Shown one piece after another: positions 36,306 to 47,968 of a DNA stretch of 64,000 nt (its first letter is position 1; each line of letters begins with the position of its first letter). Position numbers and translations under genes: made by a program. The notes under the pieces are model-generated. The model saw only the letters and a program-made list of their open reading frames with translations. It had not been told where the DNA came from and did no database searches. The DNA comes from Corynebacterium frankenforstense (lineage in GTDB: Bacteria; Actinomycetota; Actinomycetes; Mycobacteriales; Mycobacteriaceae). The stretch covers positions 22,663 through 86,662 of the forward strand of contig NZ_JASODI010000012.1 in assembly GCF_030211955.1 (NCBI RefSeq), written 5' to 3'.

Positions 36306-37580
36306 CTAGGTCTCATCGCGTGCGCCCCCGTCGGGTTTCAGCCCGCCCGCGTCCCTTCGGCGGGGCAGGTAGACGACCTCCTCGTCGGGGCGCCCGGGAA
36401 GCACCGCCCGGAAGTAGGACTCCGCCGCCCGGGCCAGCGGCACGAACCCGCCCTTCTGCTCAGTCAGGAACCAGCGATGGTCGAGGATCTCGTGGAAGAT
36501 CTGGGCCGGCTCGAGCTTGCCCCACAGCGGCTCCGGGACCAGGCTGACCACCGGCTCGTACTCCTTGACCATCCAGCGGTGCGCGACGTCGGCCAGGGGC
36601 AGCCGGCCGCCGTAGCGCACCGCCCGGTAGGCCTCCATCTCCCCCAGCAGCCGCTGCGCCTGCCGGTCCTGGACGTCCAGCCCCGTCAGCGCCTTGAGCT
36701 TCCTGCGGTGGAAACCGGTGGAGAACACCGCCGGCTCGAAACGCACGTGGGTGACGTCGCCCTCCTGCTCGATCTCGGCCTCCCCGACGTCGAAGCCCAG
36801 TTCGTTGATGCGCCCGACCCGCTCGGCCACCGCGTCGAAGGCGTCGCCCTCGACCTCCAGCTCGCCGACGACGAGCTCCCACAGGTCCGCGTAGATCCCC
36901 TCGACGGTGGTGCCCAGGGCGATGACGTCGACGCCCGGGTCGAGCAGTCCGCCGGCCTGCAGGTCCATCAGCTCGCCGATGATGTTGACCCGGGCCAGTT
37001 CGACGTCTTGGAGCCTGCGCCCGCGCGAGAGCGGCTCGTGGAACTCACCGGTCTCGGCGTCGACGAGGTACGCGGAGAACTGGTCCGCGTCGCGCCGGAA
37101 CAGGGTGTTCGACAGCGAGACGTCACCCCAGTAGAAGTTGAGCAGGTGCAGGCGCACCAGCAGCACCGCCAGGGCCCGCACCAGCTTGCTGACGGTGTCC
37201 GCGTCGAGCTCTCGGGAGAAGACGTCGCGGTACGGCAGCGAGTAGCGCAGATGCTCGGTGACCAGACACGGGGTCAGCTCCTCGCCGTCGGCGTCGCGCC
37301 GCTGCGCGATCACGGCGACCGGTTCCACGCACGGCACGTCCAACCGCCGCAGGCGACGCAGGGTGCGGTACTCGTGCCAGGCGGCGTGCGCGCCGATCTC
37401 CTTGACCGCGAGCACCAGTCCCTCGGAGCGCACCAGGCGCACGGTGTGCCGGGAGATGCCGCGGGGCAGGGCGGCCAAGAGGTCCGCACCCCACTGCGCC
37501 AGCGGCCGGGACCAGGGCAGCCGCAGCAGCGCCGACGCGTAGACCGGGGACTGGACGTTCAGTTTCTCCCGCTGCGGCAC
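36306..37580 (-). CDS. DUF4032 kinase-like protein in the sugar ABC operon
   Basis: A 424-residue soluble protein. Its N-terminal half resembles the aminoglycoside/LPS kinase fold: a Lys strand (LVLAVKEIGAHAAWHEYRTL), a hinge-like CLVTEHLRYSLPYR, a catalytic-loop pattern YWGDVSLSNTLF (normally HGDxxxxN, here Trp replaces His) and a metal-binding YLVDAETGE. The C-terminal half, about 280-400, is the DUF4032-specific region. It starts with GTG at 37580 after GAGGAGG. It lies 24 bp downstream of the ATPase gene. No function is known; its place implies a role in sugar uptake or its control. Confidence 0.8.
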   Translation of the reverse strand: MPQREKLNVQSPVYASALLRLPWSRPLAQWGADLLAALPRGISRHTVRLVRSEGLVLAVKEIGAHAAWHEYRTLRRLRRLDVPCVEPVAVIAQRRDADGEELTPCLVTEHLRYSLPYRDVFSRELDADTVSKLVRALAVLLVRLHLLNFYWGDVSLSNTLFRRDADQFSAYLVDAETGEFHEPLSRGRRLQDVELARVNIIGELMDLQAGGLLDPGVDVIALGTTVEGIYADLWELVVGELEVEGDAFDAVAERVGRINELGFDVGEAEIEQEGDVTHVRFEPAVFSTGFHRRKLKALTGLDVQDRQAQRLLGEMEAYRAVRYGGRLPLADVAHRWMVKEYEPVVSLVPEPLWGKLEPAQIFHEILDHRWFLTEQKGGFVPLARAAESYFRAVLPGRPDEEVVYLPRRRDAGGLKPDGGARDET

Positions 37581-37604
37581 CCGCTCTCGCCTCCTCTCCG
37601 GCCC

Positions 37605-38735
<1,131 letters not shown>

Positions 38736-38904
38736 TGTTCGCTCCTCCATCGGCAGGTACGTGCCGAACGATCCGTTGTGGGGGTGGAATGCGGCGGATG
38801 CGCCACACCTCCATTAAACACGCTTGCGGCCCACCGGCGGCCCGCTCCCGCCCCAGGCGCCCAGGCGGGGGAGGGACGCCCGCCGCGGGCCCGCACGGCG
38901 AGAA

Positions 38905-38938
38905 GCCCGCCGTCCCCGGGAGACCGGGGCCGGCGGGC
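38905..38938 (-). terminator. Hairpin downstream of the FKBP gene
   Basis: A 15-bp stem with one mismatch (38905-38919 with 38924-38938) and a GAGA loop. On the minus strand it is followed by TTCTCGCC, a weak U-tract. It lies between the stop of the FKBP gene and the start region of the sugar-ABC ATPase gene. Confidence 0.5.
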
Positions 38939-38986
38939 AGGCGGCCGCGCGAGTGGTGTGGCGCGATGGAGTGGCAGCCGCGGCCG

Positions 38987-39349
38987 CTACTGCACGACGT
39001 CCAGCAGGTCGATGACGAAGACCAGCGTGCGCCCGGAGAGCGGGTGCCCGCCGCCCGCCGGACCGTAGGCCTTCTCGGGCGGGCAGATCAGGCGGCGGCG
39101 ACCGCCGGCGCGCATGCCGGGGATGCCCTCCTTCCAGCCGTCGATCAGCCGGTCGAGAGGGAACTCGATGCTCTGCTTGCGGTCCCAGGAGGAGTCGAAC
39201 TCCTCACCGGTCTCGAAGTCGACCCCCACGTAGTGCACCTCCACGGTGTCGCCGGCCTGGGCCTGCGCGCCGTCACCGACCGTGACGTCCTCGATGACCA
39301 GGTCCTCCGGTGCCGGACCCTCGGGCACGTTCACGTCGGGCTTCTCCAT
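38987..39349 (-). CDS. fkpA: FKBP-type peptidyl-prolyl cis-trans isomerase
   Basis: A 120-residue FKBP that speeds proline isomerisation during folding. Conserved segments are VEVHYVGVDFETGEEFDSSWDR, LDRLIDGWKEGIPGMRAGGRR, and the hydrophobic-pocket YGPAG with VFVIDLLDV. The start at 39349 (MEKPDVNVPEG) has AAGGAG about 10 bp upstream, which makes the in-frame ATG at 39370 part of the leader. No signal peptide. It follows gltA on the same strand, as in C. glutamicum. Confidence 0.93.
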   Translation of the reverse strand: MEKPDVNVPEGPAPEDLVIEDVTVGDGAQAQAGDTVEVHYVGVDFETGEEFDSSWDRKQSIEFPLDRLIDGWKEGIPGMRAGGRRRLICPPEKAYGPAGGGHPLSGRTLVFVIDLLDVVQ

Positions 39350-39475
39350 GGGTGATGCATTCTCCTTCATCGGGGGCAGTGTCCGGCCGCTGCACGCCGC
39401 CTGGGAGGCGGCGGAGGGCCATCGGCGTGCATTATATGCGAAACGATAGATCATACGCCTGTCTGGCGAGCCTAA

Positions 39476-42622
<3,147 letters not shown>

Positions 42623-42746
42623 CCGCCGCCCCACCCGCCGCGGGGACCTCCCCGCTAACACACCGGCGCGCCGTGACCTCCCAGGTTGCGGCGCGCCGCT
42701 GCGTTACAGTGGAAAAGGACATTCTGGCCCCGTCAAAGGAGAGCGC

Positions 42747-43823
42747 ATGCGCGAGCTTTACCTCGTTCCCGGTGAGTCCTCGGACACCTCCCTGGTGCTG
42801 TCCGACGCGCCGGAGCAGTCGGAGGAGGCCGCCCGCTTCCGGGTGACCGTCACCGACGAGCTGCGCGCGCTCCTGCACCCCGGCGCCGAGGCTTCGATTG
42901 ACGACGCCGCGCCGGCCGACGCCGGCGGGTCCGACACAGCGGGTGCGTCCCCCGCCACCCCGCTCTTCGCCGCCGCCGGAGAGCCCGGCGACGACTCCGA
43001 CGGCTCCGCCGCGGAGGCGGCGGAGCCCGCCCACAGTGCGGGACACGCGACGGGGGCCGACGGGGCGTCGGCAAGCAACCGCGGCAAGGAGCCGGACCCG
43101 CGCCTGTCCGCGCCGCTGACCATGCGCCCGCGCGAGATCCAGGACCGCGTGCGCGGCGGCGCGACGATCACGGAGCTGGCCGACGAGATGGGCGTGGCCG
43201 AGTCCCGCATCGAGCCCTTCGCCCACCCGGTGCTCCTCGAGCGCGCCCGCATCGCGGAGCTCGCCCGCGGCTCGCACCCGGTGCGCGACGACGGCCCGGC
43301 CAAGCTGCCGCTCTCCGAGGTGCTGGCCACCGCCTTCGCCGCCCGCGACATCGACCCCGCGGGTGCGGAGTGGGACGCCTTCCGCGACCACGACGGCCAG
43401 TGGGTCGTGGCCGTGTCCTGGCAGACCGGCATGACCGACCACCGCGCCGAGTGGACCCTGCAGGACCACATGACCAGCTCCTCGACGACGGTCGCGCGCA
43501 ACGCCACCGCCGCCGAGCTGACCGACCCCGAGTCCGCCCGCCCGGTGCGCACGCTCACCCCGCTCGACGGTGGGGCCGGCGACCAGGGCTTCGACGACCA
43601 CGAGGAGGCCGTCGGCGCCCCGGAGGACCGCGATGGGCACGACGCCGGCCCAGCCGACGCCGAGGCGGAGGACCGCTCGGAGGGGGCCGACGAGGAGGAC
43701 TCCTTCCTGCGCCACCCCGACTCCGAGGACAAGCCGAGCAAGCGCCGCCGCCGGGCCGTGACCCCGCACTGGGAGGACGTGCTGCTCGGGGTGCGCGCCA
43801 ACACCAAGCGACCCCGGAAGTAG
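42747..43823 (+). CDS. sepH: Septation protein SepH-like (DUF3071)
   Basis: A 358-residue protein. SepH in Streptomyces and mycobacteria binds FtsZ and promotes Z-ring assembly. The N-terminus MRELYLVPGES and the DUF3071 core (about 120-250), with LTMRPREIQDRVRGGATITE, a helix-turn-helix-like ADEMGVAESRIEPFAHPVLLE and WQTGMTDHRAEWTL, are family typical. A low-complexity Ala/Asp/Gly linker (about 48-115) coincides with the inverted-repeat-bounded segment 42894-43077. The tail is acidic then basic, ending KRPRK. AAAGGAGA precedes the ATG. Confidence 0.92.
   Translation: MRELYLVPGESSDTSLVLSDAPEQSEEAARFRVTVTDELRALLHPGAEASIDDAAPADAGGSDTAGASPATPLFAAAGEPGDDSDGSAAEAAEPAHSAGHATGADGASASNRGKEPDPRLSAPLTMRPREIQDRVRGGATITELADEMGVAESRIEPFAHPVLLERARIAELARGSHPVRDDGPAKLPLSEVLATAFAARDIDPAGAEWDAFRDHDGQWVVAVSWQTGMTDHRAEWTLQDHMTSSSTTVARNATAAELTDPESARPVRTLTPLDGGAGDQGFDDHEEAVGAPEDRDGHDAGPADAEAEDRSEGADEEDSFLRHPDSEDKPSKRRRRAVTPHWEDVLLGVRANTKRPRK
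42894..43077. repeat. In-frame segment of sepH bounded by inverted copies of the dispersed 17-mer
   Basis: Left end TCGATTGACGACGCCGCGCC (42894-42913); right end GGGGCGTCGGCAAGCA (43062-43077), whose complement is TGCTTGCCGACGCCCC. The 184-bp segment encodes the Ala-rich linker of SepH without breaking the frame. The ATT codon at the left end is unlike the ATC used almost everywhere else. Confidence 0.4.
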
Positions 43824-43872
43824 ACCGGGCCGGGACCACGGGATAACCACCACGGGATAGGCGGAAACCACG

Positions 43873-44838
43873 ATGACGATGTTCGGAATCACCCCCGGGG
43901 ATCCCGGGGACGGCTACGCCGCGGCCGGCGGCGACCGCTACGCCGGCTTCTTCGACCAGAAGCCCATCAGCGCGGCCGTGACCCTGTGGTTCGTCACCGA
44001 CGGGGAGCCCGGGCACGTCGCCCGCGTGCTCGCCCCCGAGCCGAAGGCCGACCGCGGCTTCGGGCGCAAGTACCTCGCCCAGCTGCGGCCCTCCTGGCCG
44101 GTGACCTCGATCGGGCGCTTCCCTCTGCACCGCTCGGCGCCCGCCGGCCGCGGCGAGTTCTACATCGCCGCCTTCCCCGGGGTCACCGTGGTGCAGACGC
44201 TTCTCGACGGCGTGCAGAAGATCTCCGCCGTTGACCCCGAACTGCGCGCCAGCCGGCCCGCCCGCGACATCTACGCCTTCGCGCGCAACACGGACGCCGA
44301 CTTCGGCGGCTTCGCCCACTGGCGCGACGGGGAGATTGTGCGCGCCTTCTCCGCGCTGCGCGAGGGCGTCATCGAGGACATCGGACTGCCCGAGCCCTTC
44401 GAGGGGCCCTTCTGGGCCGGCGAGCACGGCGAGCAGCTCGGCGGCATCGCGCTGCCCTTCGACCCGGTCGAGCTGGCCGCTGCCGCCGAGAGCGCCTGGC
44501 TGGGCGTCGACTTCGGGCCCGGCGGTCCGGACGTCAACGTCGCGGCCTTCGCCGTGGACGGGCGCAAGGAGCCCCGCGTCGACGAGGAGCCCGCGCCCCG
44601 GCGGCGTACCCACGGCGAGCTGGCCCACGAGGCCGCGACCGCGCTGAACCTGGGGCCCGAGGTCTCCTACGACGACTACGAGGACCACTCCGTGGAGCCC
44701 AGCCAGGGCGAGGAGTTCGCGCGGCTCGCGGAGGCCGCGGCCGCCGCCGGTCGGCGGGTGGGCCGGAGCATCCGCCGCACGGCGCGGAGCTGGGGCTCGC
44801 GGATCAACGAGGCGATCCGCCACTCCGACCGCGGATAG
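43873..44838 (+). CDS. Conserved actinobacterial hypothetical protein (DUF6928-like)
   Basis: A 321-residue soluble protein. The first 220 residues form a compact domain with TLWFVTDGEPGHVARVL, FPGVTVVQTLLDGVQKIS, IYAFARNTDADFGGFAHWRDG and a later LPFDPVELAAAAESAWLGVDFG. I associate this pattern with DUF6928 but with moderate certainty. The C-terminal 90 residues are charged and helical, ending basic (RSWGSRINEAIRHSDRG). It is 50 bp downstream of sepH and may share its transcript. No known function. Confidence 0.75.
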   Translation: MTMFGITPGDPGDGYAAAGGDRYAGFFDQKPISAAVTLWFVTDGEPGHVARVLAPEPKADRGFGRKYLAQLRPSWPVTSIGRFPLHRSAPAGRGEFYIAAFPGVTVVQTLLDGVQKISAVDPELRASRPARDIYAFARNTDADFGGFAHWRDGEIVRAFSALREGVIEDIGLPEPFEGPFWAGEHGEQLGGIALPFDPVELAAAAESAWLGVDFGPGGPDVNVAAFAVDGRKEPRVDEEPAPRRRTHGELAHEAATALNLGPEVSYDDYEDHSVEPSQGEEFARLAEAAAAAGRRVGRSIRRTARSWGSRINEAIRHSDRG

Positions 44839-44855
44839 AGACGGGGCGGGCCGCG

Positions 44856-44943
44856 TGTGGGGTCCGGGGGCCGGGCGGGGTCCGGGTGGGGCAGGGCGGA
44901 GCCGGGCGGGGTCCGGGCGGGGCCGGGTGGGGTCCGGGTGGGG
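44856..44943. repeat. G-rich tandem repeat tract
   Basis: About 88 bp of near-continuous G-runs built from GGGGTCCGGGTGG and GGGGCCGGGTG-type units directly after the DUF6928 stop. At least eight runs of three or more G lie on the plus strand, so G-quadruplexes are possible. With element E1 it fills the 408-bp gap 44839-45246. Confidence 0.7.
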
Positions 44944-45049
44944 ACCTCAGCATTGATGCTGGTCAGCGACCTCGTTCGTGCTGGTCAGCGGCTCCCCAAC
45001 CTCGGGCTCGACCCGCTTGCCCCGCTGATGTCGCCGATTCCCCGGCCGA

Positions 45050-45180
45050 TGTCAGAGTGTGCGACCGCGGCGTCGCACACTCTGACAGCACGATTTTGAC
45101 CGAGCCTCTGACCTGCGGCTTTTCGCGTAACGGTCGTGTGACCGTCACGGTGTGCGACTCTCCCGTCGCACAATCTGACA
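45050..45180. repeat. Structured intergenic element E1 (two palindromes around a CTGACCTGC core)
   Basis: Palindrome A is perfect: 16-bp arms at 45050-45065 and 45072-45087 with a 6-nt loop. Palindrome B (45151-45158 with 45165-45172) is a diverged copy; its right side 45165-45180 matches the right arm of A at 15 of 16 bases. The 63-bp core holds GACCG (45098-45102), CTGACCTGC (45108-45116) and CGGTC (45131-45135), so it can also fold. The element lies between convergent genes. Element E2 has the same layout and core but different palindromes. Confidence 0.7.
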
Positions 45181-45246
45181 CCACCCCGACGCCCGCACCG
45201 CTCCAGCACCATCCCGGCACCAGAGCCGCCGGGCAGCCATCCCGCC

Positions 45247-46413
45247 TCACCCGGCCCGCGGGCGCCCCGCCGCCGACTCGCACAGCGCCGTGAACCGCCT
45301 CACCAGGTCACCGGTGTCCCGGACCATGCCCGCGGAGACCCGCAGCACCATCCACCCGGCGGCCAGCAGACTCGCGGTGATCTTCGCGTCCCGGTCGCGC
45401 CGCCGCCGCTCCAGGTGATTCCCGCCGTCGTAGTAGACGGCCACGCGGAACTCGACCGATCCCAGGTCGAGCACGGTCATGCAAGGCTCGTCGGGCCCCA
45501 CCGGCGAACCGTCCTCACCCAGCCGGATCTGCGAGCGCAACGCGATGCCGTGGCCCCGCGCGATCGGATCCACGATGAGCGGGGTCAGGGTCTCCCACCC
45601 GGAGTCGGCACTCGGGTCGCTGAGCTTGAGCGCCTTGGCGAGCTCCCGGTTGTGCACCAGCCCGGCACGCCCCTCCCGCACGTCCGCGGCACTCAGCACG
45701 AAGACCCGCCGGAACCGGTCAATGACCTGCACCGCACGCACCCGCTCCCCGGCGAGACCGGGGATGGCCGGCACGTCCCAGGCATGCCGGCCGGATAGCG
45801 CCTCCCGCACACAGGTACCGAGCGCGTACATCGGCGGCACGACCGCCACGGCAAGCCCCCGGTGCCGGGCCTGCCAGGCCTCGACCGGGTTGCGCGGCCG
45901 GATCAGCCGCGGTTCCTGAGGATCATCCGGACCGCGGCTCCGACTCCGCGTCAGCAGCTGGGTGTCCGCCCCGTCGCTGAACTCCGGGATGCCGAGCAGC
46001 GCGGCGGCCGCCCACCCGGTGACCACCGCACCCGGGTTCTCCCGCGCGTGAGCCAGCGCCCGGGTGGCCGCCCCGGCGGGATACCGCCAGCCGCGCGGGT
46101 GCCGGGCGGGCTCGCTGTCGACCAGCCAGTCCGGCTTCATGTCCCCGCGGGTGATCGCGTGTTCCCGGGAGACCCGGTGGTAGCGGGCGAGGAGCTCGGC
46201 GGTGACGGTGTCCTCGGAAAGCGACACCCGGAGCAGCTCCGCGGTGTGCCGCCGCACCGGCGACAACCTGATCGGCTCCGGGAAACTCTCCACGCGCAGG
46301 ACTCCCCCGGCGGCGAAGGCGACCGCGCTCTCCGTGTTGAACCTCCCGGTCCGCCTCGCCTCCGCCGCGATGGTCCACCGCAGGCGTCGGTCAATCTCCG
46401 CTCCCCCGTACAT
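45247..46413 (-). CDS. AbiEi-like protein with a Vsr/DUF559-type C-terminal domain
   Basis: A protein of about 388 residues. The N-terminal and middle parts resemble the large actinobacterial family annotated as AbiEi-type (type IV toxin-antitoxin) antitoxins with a Vsr-like end: YHRVSREHAITRGD, GAVVTGWAAAALLGIPE, LAVAVVPPMYALGTCV and REALSGRHAW. The last 70 residues resemble a DUF559/Vsr PD-(D/E)xK domain, with VAVYYDGGNHLERRRRDRD and AAGWMVLRVSAGM. In active members the segment reads roughly vEYDG..H; here Tyr occupies the usual Glu position, so nuclease activity is doubtful. The start MYGGAEIDRR at 46413 has GGGGAG close by; a GTG at 46491 would add an Arg-rich five-residue repeat tail. 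Confidence 0.7.
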   Translation of the reverse strand: MYGGAEIDRRLRWTIAAEARRTGRFNTESAVAFAAGGVLRVESFPEPIRLSPVRRHTAELLRVSLSEDTVTAELLARYHRVSREHAITRGDMKPDWLVDSEPARHPRGWRYPAGAATRALAHARENPGAVVTGWAAAALLGIPEFSDGADTQLLTRSRSRGPDDPQEPRLIRPRNPVEAWQARHRGLAVAVVPPMYALGTCVREALSGRHAWDVPAIPGLAGERVRAVQVIDRFRRVFVLSAADVREGRAGLVHNRELAKALKLSDPSADSGWETLTPLIVDPIARGHGIALRSQIRLGEDGSPVGPDEPCMTVLDLGSVEFRVAVYYDGGNHLERRRRDRDAKITASLLAAGWMVLRVSAGMVRDTGDLVRRFTALCESAAGRPRAG

Positions 46414-46419
46414 CTCTCC

Positions 46420-46479
46420 CCTTCCCCGCCGAGACCTTCCCCGCCGGCTCCTTCCCCGCCGAGTCTTTCCCCGCCGGTC
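46420..46479. repeat. Four 15-bp tandem repeats at the 5' end of the AbiEi-like gene
   Basis: Four copies of CCTTCCCCGCCG plus three variable bases, in exact 15-bp register. On the coding (minus) strand each contains a GGCGGGGAAGG sequence, so the array both supplies Shine-Dalgarno-like sites and, if translation begins at 46491, encodes RRGRS pentapeptides. Copy number change would keep frame. Confidence 0.75.
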
Positions 46480-46583
46480 ACGCCCGGCCACCCCGCGCGG
46501 TCCGCGGACGACAGTCGCCTCACTCTCTTAGACCGCGCGGGGCACCGTCCCGCTCCCGACACCGCAGAATTGACGGCTCCCCG

Positions 46584-46600
46584 CCCCCCCCCCAAAAAAA
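46584..46600. repeat. Homopolymer junction C10A7
   Basis: Ten C (46584-46593) followed by seven A (46594-46600) lie 170 bp upstream of the AbiEi-like ATG and 135 bp after the methyltransferase stop. On the minus strand this reads T7G10. The T7 may act as U-tract of a weak terminator for the methyltransferase gene (GAGGCGC and GCGCCTC arms far apart). G-runs of this length are prone to slippage. The rest of the 321-bp gap (46414-46734) shows nothing further. Confidence 0.7.
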
Positions 46601-46734
46601 GAGGCGCAGGCCACCGCCCGCCGACGCCCTCGCGCGCCCCGTCCCCGGCGCGCTCCCGTCGGCACACCACGGGCCCAGCGCGCCTCACCCCCCAGTGCGC
46701 CCCGGCAGCAGAGGCGACTCAGGCCCCGGGCCGC

Positions 46735-47604
46735 TCAGCTCCGCCGCACACCGGGGAAGCCGAGTGAGCGGTCGCGCTCGTAGAAGGCGACGGCCGCCGA
46801 GGTCGCCACGTTCAGCGAGTCGGTGCCCGGCGCCATCGGGATGCGGGCGCGCACGTCCGTGGCACGCATGGCGTGCTCGGTGAGCCCGGGTCCTTCCGCA
46901 CCGACCAGGAGGGCCACGCGCTCGTAGGCGTCGCCCGCGGCGTCGGCAAGCGCCTCCGGCAGGACCACCGCGCCCGGGTCCGGGGTCAGCGAGACCAGGC
47001 GGAAGCCGGCCGCGCGCAGCTCCTCGAGGCGGCGCTGCCAGGTGGTGTGGGTGCCGCCGAGGTGCACGAACGAGGTGCGCAGCACGTGCCCCATGCTCAC
47101 GCGCACGCTACGCCGGTAGAGCGGGTCGGCGCAGCCGTTGCCGAAGATGACGGCGTCGACGCCCATGCCGGCGGCGTTGCGGAAGATCGCGCCGATGTTC
47201 TCGTGGTCACCCACGCCCTCGAGCACGACGACGGTGCGCGCGCCGGCGAGCGTCTCCTCGAGGCCGGGCTCGGGCGCGCGGTCGGCGGCGGCGAGCAGCC
47301 CGCGGTGCATGTCGAAGCCGGCGACTTCGCGCAGCGTCTCGCGGGTGACCTCGTAGACGGGCAGGTCTTCCGGCAGATCGGGGTGGTCGGTGAGGAAGCC
47401 GGCGAGCCGGTCGGGGAAGCCGACGAGGCAGCGGGCCGGGAAGCGGCTTTCCAGCAGGCGCTCGCAGACCAGGGGCCCCTCGGCGATAACCAGGCCCTTG
47501 CCGCCGGGCAGGTCGGGGCGGGAGTCGGAGTGGTTGAGGTCACGGACGTCGTCGAGACGCGGATCCGCGGGGTCGTCGATGCGCACGGGGGTGGGGCCAG
47601 TCAT
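46735..47604 (-). CDS. TrmH/SpoU-family RNA 2'-O-ribose methyltransferase
   Basis: A 289-residue SPOUT methyltransferase. The N-terminal substrate domain includes GLVIAEGPLVCERLLES. The catalytic knot shows VVVLEGVGDHENIGAIFRNA, VDAVIFGNGCADPLYRRSVR, the VALLVGAEGPGLTEHAM motif and the final IPMAPGTDSLNVATSAAVAFYE. Target RNA (tRNA or 23S rRNA) cannot be told from sequence. Start MTGPTPVRIDDPADPRL at 47604. Divergent from the XRE regulator. Confidence 0.92.
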   Translation of the reverse strand: MTGPTPVRIDDPADPRLDDVRDLNHSDSRPDLPGGKGLVIAEGPLVCERLLESRFPARCLVGFPDRLAGFLTDHPDLPEDLPVYEVTRETLREVAGFDMHRGLLAAADRAPEPGLEETLAGARTVVVLEGVGDHENIGAIFRNAAGMGVDAVIFGNGCADPLYRRSVRVSMGHVLRTSFVHLGGTHTTWQRRLEELRAAGFRLVSLTPDPGAVVLPEALADAAGDAYERVALLVGAEGPGLTEHAMRATDVRARIPMAPGTDSLNVATSAAVAFYERDRSLGFPGVRRS

Positions 47605-47678
47605 GGCGCCCAAGATACCCCGGGAGATTTCCGACGCCGCGCGTGCCCCGACGAATTTGTTGCCACCCGTTGACGGGT

Positions 47679-47696
47679 TGTTGGGTTTATGCAACA
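47679..47696 (+). promoter_or_regulatory. Promoter/operator of the XRE-ABC cluster
   Basis: An inverted repeat, TGTTG (47679-47683) and CAACA (47692-47696), contains a -10-like TATGCA at 47688-47693. Transcription would start about 6 bp before the ATG at 47706, and no Shine-Dalgarno is present, so the mRNA is probably leaderless or nearly so. Autoregulation by the XRE protein is a reasonable guess. Confidence 0.4.
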
Positions 47697-47705
47697 CTTT
47701 GAGTC

Positions 47706-47963
47706 ATGTCCCCAAGAAAAAGGGCCGAACGGCCAATCTACAACCGGATGCGGATGCTGCGCGCAGAACGGGACATGACGCGCGCCCAGCTCGCGGAACT
47801 GATCGAGGTCAACCCCCAGACCGTCGGCGCGCTCGAGCGCGGGGACCACTACCCCAGCCTCGATCTCGCCTTCCGGATCTGCGAGGTTTTCGACCTGCCC
47901 GTCGAGGCGGTCTTCTCCCGCAAGGAATTCAGCTACCTGTCCCACGACGTCTACGGAAGGTGA
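47706..47963 (+). CDS. Small XRE-family helix-turn-helix regulator
   Basis: An 85-residue DNA-binding protein, essentially just an HTH_3 domain: YNRMRMLRAERDMTRAQLAE, then recognition helix region VNPQTVGALERGDHYPSLDL and ICEVFDLPVEAVF. Proteins of this size and type often precede ABC exporters with small membrane proteins and control them. Its TGA is 5 bp before the next start, so the pair is coupled. Confidence 0.92.
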   Translation: MSPRKRAERPIYNRMRMLRAERDMTRAQLAELIEVNPQTVGALERGDHYPSLDLAFRICEVFDLPVEAVFSRKEFSYLSHDVYGR

Positions 47964-47968
47964 GAGGC

